Positions 44,479 through 53,884 are shown, numbered from the stretch's first letter. The stretch is DNA of 64,000 bases from Pseudomonas sp. R84 (GCF_009834515.1 NZ_CP019426.1:2965501-3029500); one strand, 5' to 3'. Notes: generated by a model not told the origin, from the sequence alone. Made by a program: numbers and translations.

Positions 44479-47400
44479 CCACTGAAATCGTAAAACGTGA
44501 ACCTCAAGTTGCCATCGTTCCACTGAACGCCATTGACATCCAGGACGTTGCCAGCAGCGCAGCGACCTTCGATGCCTGGTTGCAATCAGCCACGGATGGC
44601 GTGGTCACCCTTGATCGGATCAAGAACGTCGCCGGCGCCTTACCCGTGGTGGGCAACATCATGGCGTTGGTCGATGCGCTGGGTGACATCGTCACCCTGT
44701 CGAATGCCCAGAAGCGCGACCTGCTGGCGTGGGCCAGCCTGGGCATCAATCTGATCGGTGTATTGCCATTACCGCCGGCCATGGCGGCGGCGCGCATGAC
44801 CCTGCGCCCGACTTTGTTTCTGGTACGCCAAGAGATGAAGGCCACCAGCAAAATGCTGCTCAGTGCATCCGTGATCGAGGTGCTGATCGGGCACCTGAAC
44901 GCCTCGATTATCGGCACGCTGGATGATTTTGTTGAACAGGCCAAAGGCAAGTTGCCCGGGATTCTTGCGGACGCTGGCAAGCTCGGCGAAGAGGTCATAA
45001 ATGAGATTGCCACAGGCATCGAGGCGGTCGCTTTCGGCAATCTGGATGCCAAAGGTGATCTGAATGCAGCCAGCGCCCAAGCGAGCGCAGCAGTCGATCA
45101 ATTCAAGAATGATCCGCTGGCCTCATTCAGCAATGTGTTCGGGGCTGCCGCGAGTGTTTATAAAGCGGCTGGCAAGGGCCTTGCCAACAGCGTGGCGCAA
45201 AATCTGGTGCCCGATGACTTCAAGAAAAACGTCTCTGAAGAAACCAAAAAACTGCGGGTAATGGGCCCGGAGCTGCGTACCCAACTGAGCAAACTCGACG
45301 ATGAGTCGGTGCAGAACTCCATTGGCTGGTTGCTACTGATCCTCTCCAGCGCCGTCACCCTGTGGCGCAAGCGCAATGCCCATGGTCAGAGCGCCGCGGT
45401 CCATCCAGACAAGACTGGACAGGCAAAGCACACGGCGTCCGATGGTCAATTGGGATCCAGTGGTCAACAGGCTCCTGCGAAAGGCGCGCCCGAGCCGAAG
45501 AAAAACGGCGCCTGCACGGGCACATGCAACAGCATCAGTTTTGCCTTGGGTTCTGAAAGACTCAGTCATACTGATTTCAGCTTGCCGGGGCCTTTCCCTG
45601 TCGAGTGGACGCGCATATACAACTCACGCCTCGATGCCTACGATCACAGCGAACTCGGCGCTCGCTGGATTTCTGAGTTCACCACACGCTTTGACTGCGT
45701 TGACGATGGCCTGATGTTCTATGGCGCCGATGGCCGCGATCACAGCTATCCGTTGCCTAAGGTCGGCCTGTTCCACTACGACGCCATCGAAGACATCACC
45801 CTGGTCCGCAACAGCGAAGATCAACTGCTGCTGTGCCGTGGTTTCGAGCGCAAGGAAACCTACGTCCGCCGTGGCCAGCGCTATGTGCTGAGCAACATTT
45901 CGCTGCGCAACGGCGCCGGGATCATGCTGCATTACGAGCACCGTCACGGCGAACACTCGCTGCTCTCCGACCTGATCACCTATCAGGAAAACGACTTCAC
46001 CAAAGTCCATTTGCACCTCGGCACGATGATCGACGAGCACGGCCGGTTTATCGGTCTCTGGCAGATCGTTGACGGCGCTCCACTGCGCCAGCTCTGTGCC
46101 TATCAGTACGATGCCTATGGCGACCTGATTCAGGCACAAGACGAGAACGGTGCAGTCTGGTCGTATCAGTTCGAGCATCACCTGATCACCCGCTACACCG
46201 ACCGCACCGGCCGCGGCATGAACCTGCAGTGGGACGGTTCAAGCGCCAAGGCCAAAGCCGTGCGCGAATGGGCCGACGACGGCAGTTTCGACACGCGTCT
46301 GGAATGGGACGAAAACATTCGTCTGACCTACGTCACCGACGCGCTCGGCAACGAGACCTGGCACTACTACGACATCCTTGGCTACACCTACCGCATCCGT
46401 TACGCCGATGAACGTTCGGAATGGTTCTTCCGCGACGAGGCGAAGAACATCGTGCGCCGCGTCAATGCCGACGGCAGCACCGATCGCTACAGCTACGATG
46501 AACGCAGCAACCTGCTCGAACACATCCGCGCCGATCACACGGTGATGCATTACGCCTACGACGATCAGGACCTGCTGATCAAGATCAGCGATGCCGAGGG
46601 CGGTCAGTGGCAACGCGCCTATGACGACCAAGGCAATCTGGTCGAAGCGCTCGATCCGCTCGGCAACAAAACCGAATACGCCTACAACAAATCCGGCCAG
46701 CCCACCGCGATCAAGGACGCCAACGGCAACGAAAAAACGTTGGACTACAACGACGCCGGGCAACTGGTCGAGTACGTCGATTGCTCGGGCAAAACCAGCG
46801 CCTGGGAGTACAACGAACTGGGGCAGATGATCTGCTTCACCGACGCCGCCGGAAACACCACCGAGTACGAATACAAGGCTGGCCAACTGGTGCTGATCAA
46901 GCACCCGGACAAGACCGAGGAGCGCTTTGAGCGCGATGCCGAAGGTCGATTGTTGGCGCATGTCGATGGTCTGGATCGCTGCACCACTTGGAGTTATACC
47001 GCTGCCGGTTTGATCGCCGAACGCGTGGACGCTGCCGAGCAAACCCTGCGCTATCGCTGGGACCGCCTGGGTCAGCTATTGGCGCTGGAAAACGAAAACG
47101 AACAACGCGCGCATTTCCATTACGATCCGGTCGGACGCGTGTTGGAAGAAAGCGGCTTCGACGGCCGCACCACACGCTATCAATACGATGCGCAAACCGG
47201 TCGCCTTGCCCAATCGATCAATGGCAACCGTGTGATCTCGGTGAGCTTCGACTCGATGGGCCGTTTGACCGAACGTCGCGCCACCCTGGGCGAGCAGTCG
47301 CAAAGCGAAATCTTTGCCTACGACGGCAACGGTAACCTGGTGCTGGCCGACAACGCCGACAGCCGCCTGCAATGGTTTCACGACCCGGCCGGTAATCTGC

Positions 47401-49214
47401 TGCGCGAACACCAGCATTATCTCGGCCTGGAAAAACCCACCGTCGCGATCTGGCAGCACGAGTACGACGTGCTCAACCAACGAATCGCCAGCGTGCGCCC
47501 CGACGGCCACCGCGTCAGCTGGTTGACTTACGGCAGCGGCCATTTGCTCGGCCTGCGCCTCGACGAACACGAACTGATCGGCTACGAACGCGACGACCTG
47601 CACCGCGAAGTCGCCCGCCATCAAGGCAACCACCTGCTGCAAACCCAAAGCTGGGACCCGGCCGGCCGTTTGCAAGAACAACTGCTGGGACGCAGCGACG
47701 ACAAATCCACACTGCTCAAACGCGAATACAGCTACGACGCCGCCGGCCAACTGACCGACATCAACGACAGCCGTCGTGGCCCGCTCGCCTATCGTTACGA
47801 TCCGGTCGGCCGACTGCTCAGCGCCACCACACGTCAAGGCGTGGAAACCTTCGCCTTCGACCCGGCCGGCAACCTGCTTGACGACAAAGCGACAGAAATT
47901 CGCCGCCCACTGGACCTGACACCACCGCGCAGCAAACTGGTCGACAACCTGCTGCGCGAATACGCCGGCACCCACTACGACTACGACGAACGCGGCAACC
48001 AGATCCAGCGCTGGCACAACGGCCAACGCAGCGACTTGCGCTGGGATCTGTTTGATCGACTGGTGCATTTCGAAGACCCGCGTCTGAGCGTTGACTTCGC
48101 CTACGACGCATTGGGACGCCGCCTGCACAAAAACTCCCGCGCGCATTACAAACAGCGTCCTGAAGCAGGCTCTCTCTGGAACAGAAACGAACACGCGCGC
48201 AAACAGCGCGAGCTGGGTTGCGGCTTCACCTTGTACGGTTGGGATGGCGACAACCTCGCCTGGGAAAACAGTCCAGCGCAAAGCGATGGCGAGCCCGGCC
48301 GCACGGTGCACTACGTCTTCGAACCGGGGACTTTTGTCCCTGTTGCACAGGCTGTACGGCACGCGCCAATCGATCTGATTGGGCTGCCGGATTACAGCGG
48401 TGAGTACAGTCTGGACGAGGACCCGTTGTGGAATCACAAGGCCACAGCATTACCGTTTGACGCGTTGGCCTGGTACCAGTGTGATCACCTCGGCACCCCG
48501 CAAGAGCTGACTGATTCACAAGGCAACATGGCGTGGACCGCGCAGTACAAGGCGTGGGGGCAGGTGACGGAACAGCGTTCGGAATGGGCGCGGCAGCATG
48601 GGGTGGTGAACCCGATCAGATTCCAAGGGCAGTATCACGATCATGAGACAGGGCTGCATTACAACCGGTATCGGTACTATGATCCGGGGGTTGGTCGGTT
48701 CATAAGCAAAGATCCGATAAGTTATACCGGAGGCATTAACCTTTATGCCTATGCAGCGAATCCGGTTGAGTGGGTGGATCCATTGGGCCTTTGGGGCTCA
48801 AACCCGATAACAAAATATCGTCACAATGAGAACGGATCGCTGAAGAGCGTAACCGCGAAAATTCGACCGGAAGATTTGGGAACTGGGACAAATACCAACA
48901 CCAGTTCACGGGGGTTTGCGCGTAACTTGGGCTGTAATACGGACGACGCTGGCCATGCCATCGGAAATCGACTGGGTGGAAGCGGTGGTAAGGGGAACAT
49001 TTTTCCTCAAGCCCCTAGTGTTAACCGTGGTGAGTTCCGTGACTTTGAGGGAGATATTGCCGAAGCTGTTAAAGGCGGTAGTAACGTAATAGTACGTGTC
49101 ACCCCTCAGTACGATGAAGGTGCCACTCGACCTCATTCTGTTCTGTACCAGGCGAGAGTTGACGGGAATACTGAAAGTCGGCTATTCCACAACCCTTGTT
49201 CGTGCGATTGTTGA
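44475..49214 (+). CDS. RHS polymorphic toxin with a DNA/RNA endonuclease tip
   Basis: 1579 residues. A variable N-terminus with hydrophobic segments (GALPVVGNIMALVDALGDIV; IGWLLLILSSAVTLW), then RHS/YD repeats from about 400, the core-end motif DPLGL at 1435-1439, and a 140-residue tip. The tip carries DDAGHAIGNRLGG (catalytic His1494) and NIFPQAPSVNRGE, matching the Endonuclea_NS_2 nuclease family. No PAAR domain is fused. It is the likely VgrG-borne T6SS effector, killing by nucleic-acid cleavage. The tip and genes after it are much more AT-rich than the core, as expected for an exchanged toxin cassette. Confidence 0.92.
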   Translation: MTTEIVKREPQVAIVPLNAIDIQDVASSAATFDAWLQSATDGVVTLDRIKNVAGALPVVGNIMALVDALGDIVTLSNAQKRDLLAWASLGINLIGVLPLPPAMAAARMTLRPTLFLVRQEMKATSKMLLSASVIEVLIGHLNASIIGTLDDFVEQAKGKLPGILADAGKLGEEVINEIATGIEAVAFGNLDAKGDLNAASAQASAAVDQFKNDPLASFSNVFGAAASVYKAAGKGLANSVAQNLVPDDFKKNVSEETKKLRVMGPELRTQLSKLDDESVQNSIGWLLLILSSAVTLWRKRNAHGQSAAVHPDKTGQAKHTASDGQLGSSGQQAPAKGAPEPKKNGACTGTCNSISFALGSERLSHTDFSLPGPFPVEWTRIYNSRLDAYDHSELGARWISEFTTRFDCVDDGLMFYGADGRDHSYPLPKVGLFHYDAIEDITLVRNSEDQLLLCRGFERKETYVRRGQRYVLSNISLRNGAGIMLHYEHRHGEHSLLSDLITYQENDFTKVHLHLGTMIDEHGRFIGLWQIVDGAPLRQLCAYQYDAYGDLIQAQDENGAVWSYQFEHHLITRYTDRTGRGMNLQWDGSSAKAKAVREWADDGSFDTRLEWDENIRLTYVTDALGNETWHYYDILGYTYRIRYADERSEWFFRDEAKNIVRRVNADGSTDRYSYDERSNLLEHIRADHTVMHYAYDDQDLLIKISDAEGGQWQRAYDDQGNLVEALDPLGNKTEYAYNKSGQPTAIKDANGNEKTLDYNDAGQLVEYVDCSGKTSAWEYNELGQMICFTDAAGNTTEYEYKAGQLVLIKHPDKTEERFERDAEGRLLAHVDGLDRCTTWSYTAAGLIAERVDAAEQTLRYRWDRLGQLLALENENEQRAHFHYDPVGRVLEESGFDGRTTRYQYDAQTGRLAQSINGNRVISVSFDSMGRLTERRATLGEQSQSEIFAYDGNGNLVLADNADSRLQWFHDPAGNLLREHQHYLGLEKPTVAIWQHEYDVLNQRIASVRPDGHRVSWLTYGSGHLLGLRLDEHELIGYERDDLHREVARHQGNHLLQTQSWDPAGRLQEQLLGRSDDKSTLLKREYSYDAAGQLTDINDSRRGPLAYRYDPVGRLLSATTRQGVETFAFDPAGNLLDDKATEIRRPLDLTPPRSKLVDNLLREYAGTHYDYDERGNQIQRWHNGQRSDLRWDLFDRLVHFEDPRLSVDFAYDALGRRLHKNSRAHYKQRPEAGSLWNRNEHARKQRELGCGFTLYGWDGDNLAWENSPAQSDGEPGRTVHYVFEPGTFVPVAQAVRHAPIDLIGLPDYSGEYSLDEDPLWNHKATALPFDALAWYQCDHLGTPQELTDSQGNMAWTAQYKAWGQVTEQRSEWARQHGVVNPIRFQGQYHDHETGLHYNRYRYYDPGVGRFISKDPISYTGGINLYAYAANPVEWVDPLGLWGSNPITKYRHNENGSLKSVTAKIRPEDLGTGTNTNTSSRGFARNLGCNTDDAGHAIGNRLGGSGGKGNIFPQAPSVNRGEFRDFEGDIAEAVKGGSNVIVRVTPQYDEGATRPHSVLYQARVDGNTESRLFHNPCSCDC

Positions 49215-49226
49215 TAGGAGCGTTTT

Positions 49227-49655
49227 ATGTCACCTAGTGAGCGATTACAAAATTTTCTTTCGCAGATGCATGAGTGGGAGGTGGGATTTCATGCCGAGAA
49301 GCGATGCGACGCATATAAGACGGATTCGGGGTATCGGACTAAGGCGAATGAAGCGGCAAAATCAAGGTTGGAAGCGATATTCTCTGAAAATCTGAGTGTG
49401 AAAGCTTCAATTGCCCTTGGATCAGCAAGGCTCGATACATTAGGTACTGGACAGCCTCCGGAGTATGAACAGACCATTTTGACTGATACCGAAGAACAGC
49501 TAGATAAGGAAACGAATATTCAGGCAGTCAGAAAAAAAGGGCTGAAACAACGTTATCGATACACCGTGATCGTAGAGCGTGATGAACCAAAAATTGATGG
49601 GGTTAGCGTTTGGCGCGCTAGCAGTGAGAAATGGGAGCGTCGTCATGCGATTTAG
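49227..49655 (+). CDS. NTF2-fold immunity protein for the RHS nuclease
   Basis: 142 residues beginning MSPSERLQNFLSQMHEWEVG, the N-terminal helix typical of the NTF2-fold immunity family (Imm-NTF2), which often follows NS_2-type nuclease toxins. The charged C-terminal strands (RYRYTVIVERDEPKIDGVSV) complete the fold. The ATG lies 12 bases after the toxin stop with a TAGGAG site, so it is its cognate cytoplasmic antitoxin. Confidence 0.8.
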   Translation: MSPSERLQNFLSQMHEWEVGFHAEKRCDAYKTDSGYRTKANEAAKSRLEAIFSENLSVKASIALGSARLDTLGTGQPPEYEQTILTDTEEQLDKETNIQAVRKKGLKQRYRYTVIVERDEPKIDGVSVWRASSEKWERRHAI

Positions 49656-49951
49656 CCCTAAACCGGTCTCTGAAGAAAATCACCTGTGCACGAGTTGATG
49701 AAAACTGCTCTGGGACAGACCACGTTTCTGAAGGTTTTTTAAGCGTGGTTTGCCTTATTCGAAAGCTTGAATTGTTCGTGGATAGACCGGGTTTTTTGAA
49801 TCTTTGAGAGATATTACCAAAAGTTCAATGTCTAGCACGGTAATGAATGGCCACCCTGACTCGGTATCAATACGTCATAGCGACCGGGCGCCTATCGAAG
49901 ACTTTGATCAGACTTGGAGTGGTTGAACTATCCCGGATGAGCAATCTTTAA
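49656..49951. other. Intergenic region after the immunity gene
   Basis: About 300 AT-rich bases with no credible gene. It contains a short inverted pair (ACCACG and CGTGGT around 49719-49752). No homologue of the RHS core is visible here. Confidence 0.4.
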
Positions 49952-50610
49952 ATGATGCTGGCTGAAATTTATAGAAAAATTATAAGCAAAGAACCCTATA
50001 AAGATATGGGTGTATTCTTTGAAAGTTACGAGGGCTTCGAAGAGATACCGCTTGTGTCTAGATACAAGCGGTTGGATTTTCTAAAAAGAGAGATGAGCAA
50101 CGATAAGGTTTCGGAAGTGCTGGCGGGGGGGTGCTATCTTTTTGATGAATCTGATAAAGATAATGCGCGAAACGGATAAGTGTAGTTTCTATGCCATCAC
50201 TTTTACGGATTTTTATGGAATAGATGAGCGGGAGGTTATTGTCCCCAATATTTTTGTTTATCCCGGGGCGGCTTCAGTTGGATTTATCGATAAGATAAAA
50301 GAAAAAAGCGCAATAACCGTGTCGAAAGAAGTGAAAGAGGTGATAAATAAATTTCATAAAATAGGTGGCGAAGCTATCTTCGATTTTTATGAAAGTAGAT
50401 TTTATGACCCCGCATGTGATGAGGAAATTGTTAGGGTCTTTGCCGTACCCAAAGAGGTGGATAATAGGGTTGGCAGGTCGAGCTTCCGAAGTCTTATACC
50501 TTAAAGCGCTATGGGTGAATAAAACTGGGATGAATTCAATTGATTTTAAGAGATGTAACGTCGGCTCGATTATTCGTCCAGCAGATAATTCCGTCGCGCT
50601 TAAGCAGTAG
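49952..50610 (+). pseudogene. Decayed gene with two frameshifts, possible old immunity gene
   Basis: Three frames read on from each other: 49952-50179 (MMLAEIYRKIISKEPYKDMG to the stop after DKDNARNG), 50142-50504 (after a shift near 50160, CSFYAITFTDFYGIDEREV), and a last piece (after a shift near 50470, ASEVLYLKALWVNKTGMNSI to VALKQ). Joined they would give about 218 residues. AT-rich, lying after a toxin-immunity pair and before an RHS relic, so a dead orphan immunity gene is likely. The family is not recognised. Assembly error is possible. Confidence 0.55.
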
Positions 50611-50640
50611 ATCGGATTTTTGGTAAAAGCTGTGGATGCA

Positions 50641-50961
50641 TAGGATATCAAATTCTCTGATTGCGAGAATGATCCTTTGCGTCTTGCTAAGGGCTATGTG
50701 GATGGCAGGATACCCATTGAAACCTGTAAGGCTGAGGCTGCGGTTTGGTGGGCAAAAATCGATGAGAAAGTCGCAATACGAGGCTTTCAAGACAGGGACG
50801 TATTACTGGCGCGGCTAGCTATCTGCCTGCTGTCAAATGATGAAGATGATGTTTCTGTAATGGGAGATAATCTTTCATGGTTTTTTGAGGTGCTGGGATT
50901 CTTGAAAGTGGATATGACGATGCCAATGAGAATGATGATTGAGTATTTTGAATTTAAATGA
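50641..50961 (+). pseudogene. C-terminal fragment of an unknown cytoplasmic protein
   Basis: About 106 codons in one frame, closed upstream by a stop and without a good start or ribosome site. The translation (GYVDGRIPIETCKAEAAVWW, then FQDRDVLLARLAICLLS and LSWFFEVLGFLKVD) looks like the end of a helical protein, as seen in many small immunity proteins. No family recognised. Probably a remnant of a replaced toxin-immunity module. Confidence 0.5.
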
Positions 50962-51020
50962 ATTTAAAGATCGCTAGGCAGGGAACAGCGTAGTAGCAAT
51001 ATGAGGCGAAACTTGCCGGT

Positions 51021-51155
51021 TGCGCTGGGACGGCGACAAGCTTACCTTTGAACGCCGCCCGACACAAAGCGACGGAGAACCAGGTCGCACCGTTCGCTAC
51101 GTCTGTGAACGTGCACTTTTCCTGTTGTTCAGGCTGTACGGCATGCGCCAATCTT
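51021..51155 (+). pseudogene. RHS core relic
   Basis: The translation RWDGDKLTFERRPTQSDGEP and GRTVRYVCE matches the intact RHS protein at its WDGDNLAWENSPAQSDGEPG and GRTVHYVFE segment (about 48233-48330). After a frameshift it still matches the next stretch (QAVRHAPI in the intact gene). Only about 45 codons of the core remain, with no toxin end. It marks the point where an older RHS 3' end was displaced. Confidence 0.85.
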
Positions 51156-51187
51156 ACAAAGATCCCATAGCTCCAGCGGGCCGATAA

Positions 51188-51916
51188 ATGAATTTTGATC
51201 ATATTATTTTTATTGCGAGCACCGACTGCTTTTCAGCAAAGCTCTTAGGGGACCGTTTTGCTGATAATCTTGATGGTATAAAAAATATCGCCAGAGCGGC
51301 GACTCTGGAGTTAATGAATGGAGATGCTGACTATTACTACGATGCAGATTTTAGAGAGGAAAGAATAAATAAGACAAAAAACGATTTTGTCCAAAAGCTC
51401 TCAAAGCTTAGCGATTCAATTTCTGGAAGATTTGCTGAGCTTGACTCAATTGCTAGCCAGCGAGCACTAAGCCAGAGCGCCAATTCTATTCAACTTATAA
51501 AGAGTGTGTCTGCCAGAACATATTGGTTGAATACCGATGACTTCCAGATTGAAATTTCTGACGAATTAATCGAGGCAGTCATTCAGGCTCAGCTTATGGA
51601 AGTGCCTTTAGACACAGAAACAGATCTTGCTTGGGAAGAAATTCATGAGCGATGGGAGTATTCATCATCCGAGTGGGACAAATACATAAAAAATATTATG
51701 AAAGACGTTCCTGACGCGATCTGTGCGATATTTAACGATCTTTACAACTCGCCGCTTTCTTTAAGTTATCTGAATGTCTGGAGTGAAAGATTGTCAAGAA
51801 AACACTTTATGACTCTGATTAAGGCCATTGAAGATGAAGCTTTCTTGGAAATGGAAAAAATCGATAAGGGTTACGTAGAGCTGGTCAGGCCTACTATGAA
51901 ACAGTTTTACGAATGA
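51188..51916 (+). CDS. Uncharacterised 242-residue protein, candidate orphan immunity
   Basis: 242 residues, mostly helical and acidic (DLAWEEIHERWEYSSSEWD), with no signal peptide, membrane helix or recognised motif. It lies directly after the RHS relic, where the immunity gene of the displaced tip would sit. AT-rich (island-like) codon use. No strong ribosome site precedes the ATG. Immunity is inferred from position only. Confidence 0.65.
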   Translation: MNFDHIIFIASTDCFSAKLLGDRFADNLDGIKNIARAATLELMNGDADYYYDADFREERINKTKNDFVQKLSKLSDSISGRFAELDSIASQRALSQSANSIQLIKSVSARTYWLNTDDFQIEISDELIEAVIQAQLMEVPLDTETDLAWEEIHERWEYSSSEWDKYIKNIMKDVPDAICAIFNDLYNSPLSLSYLNVWSERLSRKHFMTLIKAIEDEAFLEMEKIDKGYVELVRPTMKQFYE

Positions 51917-51999
51917 AGAGTTTTTAACGGGCAGATCAAGTTTTTTGACTGTTAGTCAAGCACAGTCTGCCTGCGGCTCCTCACCCGGAGTGTATGGAC

Positions 52000-52512
52000 A
52001 TGAACGAAATTTTTCACAAGATTGTCTTTGAGTTAACGCCTGGCGAGGATGGTTATCCTCCTGTATCCGCTGAGTCTATTTGGGGCATCTATGCCGGTGA
52101 TGGTACCCATATCTTAGACAATACTCCCTATTACGTTTATGGCGTGAGTAAGGGAGATTCCGTGCAGGTAAAGTCCAGTGGCAATGAGATGATAGCTGTG
52201 CGTGTCGCAAAACAGGGTGGCCATTCGACTGTCAGAGTTTTTGCCTTTGCCAGTGATACTGAAGAGAGAAGTAAAATAATCGCTCATCTTCATCAGTTGG
52301 GTGCCTCGTGCTCAGTTAGTCAGGAAATGTCGCTGTTTGCAGTGGATATCCCCTCGGATTGTGATTTTTTCGCGATCGACAGATATTTGTCTGATATTGC
52401 TGATGGGGAAAATATTGCATATGAGGATGCTTGTCTGCAGCACTCACATATTAAATCATCTCGTCTGGGTGAGTGCCTGTCATTGGCTTCTTTGCCACTA
52501 CTAGCTCATTGA
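52000..52512 (+). CDS. DUF4265 protein, probable immunity protein
   Basis: 170 residues. The start IFHKIVFELTPGEDGYPPVS, then AESIWGIYAGDGTHILDNTP and GHSTVRVF, fits the DUF4265 family, small cytoplasmic proteins that occur next to polymorphic toxins and RHS/CDI cassettes. GGAG at 51987 is too close to the ATG at 51994 but well spaced for this one. Its cognate toxin is not present here. Confidence 0.75.
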   Translation: MNEIFHKIVFELTPGEDGYPPVSAESIWGIYAGDGTHILDNTPYYVYGVSKGDSVQVKSSGNEMIAVRVAKQGGHSTVRVFAFASDTEERSKIIAHLHQLGASCSVSQEMSLFAVDIPSDCDFFAIDRYLSDIADGENIAYEDACLQHSHIKSSRLGECLSLASLPLLAH

Positions 52513-52647
52513 TTGAGTAAGCCCTAAGGGGGCATGGAGACAGGCCGTGAGCTGGAGTTTATTAATCGTAGTCTGTCCCTATTAATACTCCTGGAACGGG
52601 TAAGTTAAGTCTGCCTAAACGAGGGGCGCTGCCGTAACGGAGAATTT

Positions 52648-53076
52648 ATGTCCAAGACACGTGTAATCGGTACATCGACAGACGCTATTCAAGCGGCAGA
52701 AAAGGAACTCGGCCGAACACTGCCAAAATCCTTTTCGGATTGGCTTTTGGCAAATAACGGAAAGTCCTTGGGGGCGTTAACGATATTTCCTGTGCGTGAC
52801 GCTCGTGACCCACGGAAGACGTGGGAGTCGATCGTTCACCACTTTAAAAAAGACTGGCAGGAGTGGTTGGAGAATTTTTCCGATACCTCCACCGATTTCT
52901 CGGCACTTCTACCGTTCGCCGAGTTTGGCACAGGCGACTATTACTGCTTCAACTATGCGGTAAATGGGCAAACCGGAGAGCCTGTCGTTGTGTTGTGGTC
53001 CCATGAAACGGGTGAAATTGATCAGGTAGCGGAAAGTTTTGCAGCGTTTCTTGCAATGCCGGGACGGCCGGGCTGA
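52648..53076 (+). CDS. SMI1/KNR4 (SUKH) family immunity protein
   Basis: 142 residues with the SUKH fold: IQAAEKELGRTLPKSFSDWL at the start, then LLPFAEFGTGDYYCFNYAV and PVVVLWSHETGE, closing with the helix VAESFAAFLAMP. SUKH proteins neutralise many nuclease-type polymorphic toxins. CGGAGA precedes the ATG. It sits between DUF4265 and PAAR with no toxin of its own, like the other orphan immunity genes. Confidence 0.88.
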   Translation: MSKTRVIGTSTDAIQAAEKELGRTLPKSFSDWLLANNGKSLGALTIFPVRDARDPRKTWESIVHHFKKDWQEWLENFSDTSTDFSALLPFAEFGTGDYYCFNYAVNGQTGEPVVVLWSHETGEIDQVAESFAAFLAMPGRPG

Positions 53077-53110
53077 TTGTTTCCGGACCACAAGTCAAAG
53101 GAGTGACAAC

Positions 53111-53374
53111 ATGAAAGACGCGATTCGCCTGGGCGACTCCACCACCCACGGTGGCAAGGTGCTCGAAGCCTTTTCTCAGACCGACCTCAACGGCAAACCG
53201 ATTGCCGGGGTTGGTCACAAGGTCAGTTGCCCGTTGTGCAAGGGGATTTTTCCGATCGCCGAGGGCAGCAGCACCTACACCGTCGATGGCACGCCCATCG
53301 CCCTCGACGGCATTAAAACCGCCTGCGGTGCTGCGCTGATTGCGAGCGGGCCGAAAGGCGCCGTGATCAGCTAG
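53111..53374 (+). CDS. PAAR-domain spike-tip protein
   Basis: 87 residues: a complete PAAR domain (IRLGDSTTHGGKVLEAFSQT, then GVGHKVSCPLCKGIFPIAEG with the metal-binding His and Cys residues, and GIKTACGAAL), with no effector extension. PAAR caps the VgrG needle. It is separated from vgrG by the RHS gene and orphan immunity genes. AAGGAG precedes the ATG. Confidence 0.9.
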   Translation: MKDAIRLGDSTTHGGKVLEAFSQTDLNGKPIAGVGHKVSCPLCKGIFPIAEGSSTYTVDGTPIALDGIKTACGAALIASGPKGAVIS

Positions 53375-53432
53375 GTACTCAATCATTCTGGATTCAATCA
53401 ATACCCCCGCTGTAAACCTTAAAGGACTAAAC

Positions 53433-53828
53433 ATGAAATACACCGCTTTGATCTTCGCCATGACCGCAGCCCTGGGCACCGCCAGTTTCGCCCATGCGGA
53501 AGAGATGGATCCTGCAGCGCTGAAAAATGCCTATGACATGGGGCGCAACTCGGTTGGTTTGATCAACCACTGCGTCGACAAGGGATTCTTGAAAGCTGAC
53601 AGTACTGAGAACGCCAAGAAGATGAACGACTTTATTAAGGGCATGCCTGGGCCAGTGGACAAAAGTGACGGCGACAAAATCGAAGCTCAGGGACGCAAGG
53701 GTGAGATGTTTATGAACGGTGAATACCAGAAGCTCGAGGGTAACCTGCCGCCGACGCTCAGTCTCAAGGAATGGTGCGAACAGGCGGATCAAGGCATGCG
53801 TAATGGCTTGAAGCAAGTAGGTTTGTAA
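53433..53828 (+). CDS. Periplasmic protein of unknown function
   Basis: 131 residues with a classic signal peptide (cleavage after AHA, residue 22). The mature part is helical, acidic and has two cysteines (C47 and C115) that could form a disulfide. It lies 58 bases after PAAR, on the same strand, and ends in a strong terminator, so it may belong to the PAAR transcript. A role as a periplasmic immunity protein is possible but not supported by sequence. Confidence 0.65.
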   Translation: MKYTALIFAMTAALGTASFAHAEEMDPAALKNAYDMGRNSVGLINHCVDKGFLKADSTENAKKMNDFIKGMPGPVDKSDGDKIEAQGRKGEMFMNGEYQKLEGNLPPTLSLKEWCEQADQGMRNGLKQVGL

Positions 53829-53856
53829 GTGAGTCCGACCTTGTGGCCCGGCTCGC

Positions 53857-53884
53857 AAAACGCTCGCTGATTGCGAGCGTTTTT
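53857..53884 (+). terminator. Intrinsic terminator ending the T6SS island
   Basis: A perfect 11-bp stem (aaaacgctcgc and complement), 5-base loop and a T run of six. It closes the transcript after the periplasmic protein gene. Confidence 0.9.

Noticed and set aside
53433..53828. The periplasmic protein as a Rap1a/Tai-type T6SS immunity protein
   Set aside because: It has a signal peptide and two cysteines, but the conserved Rap1a pattern near the C-terminus is not visible.
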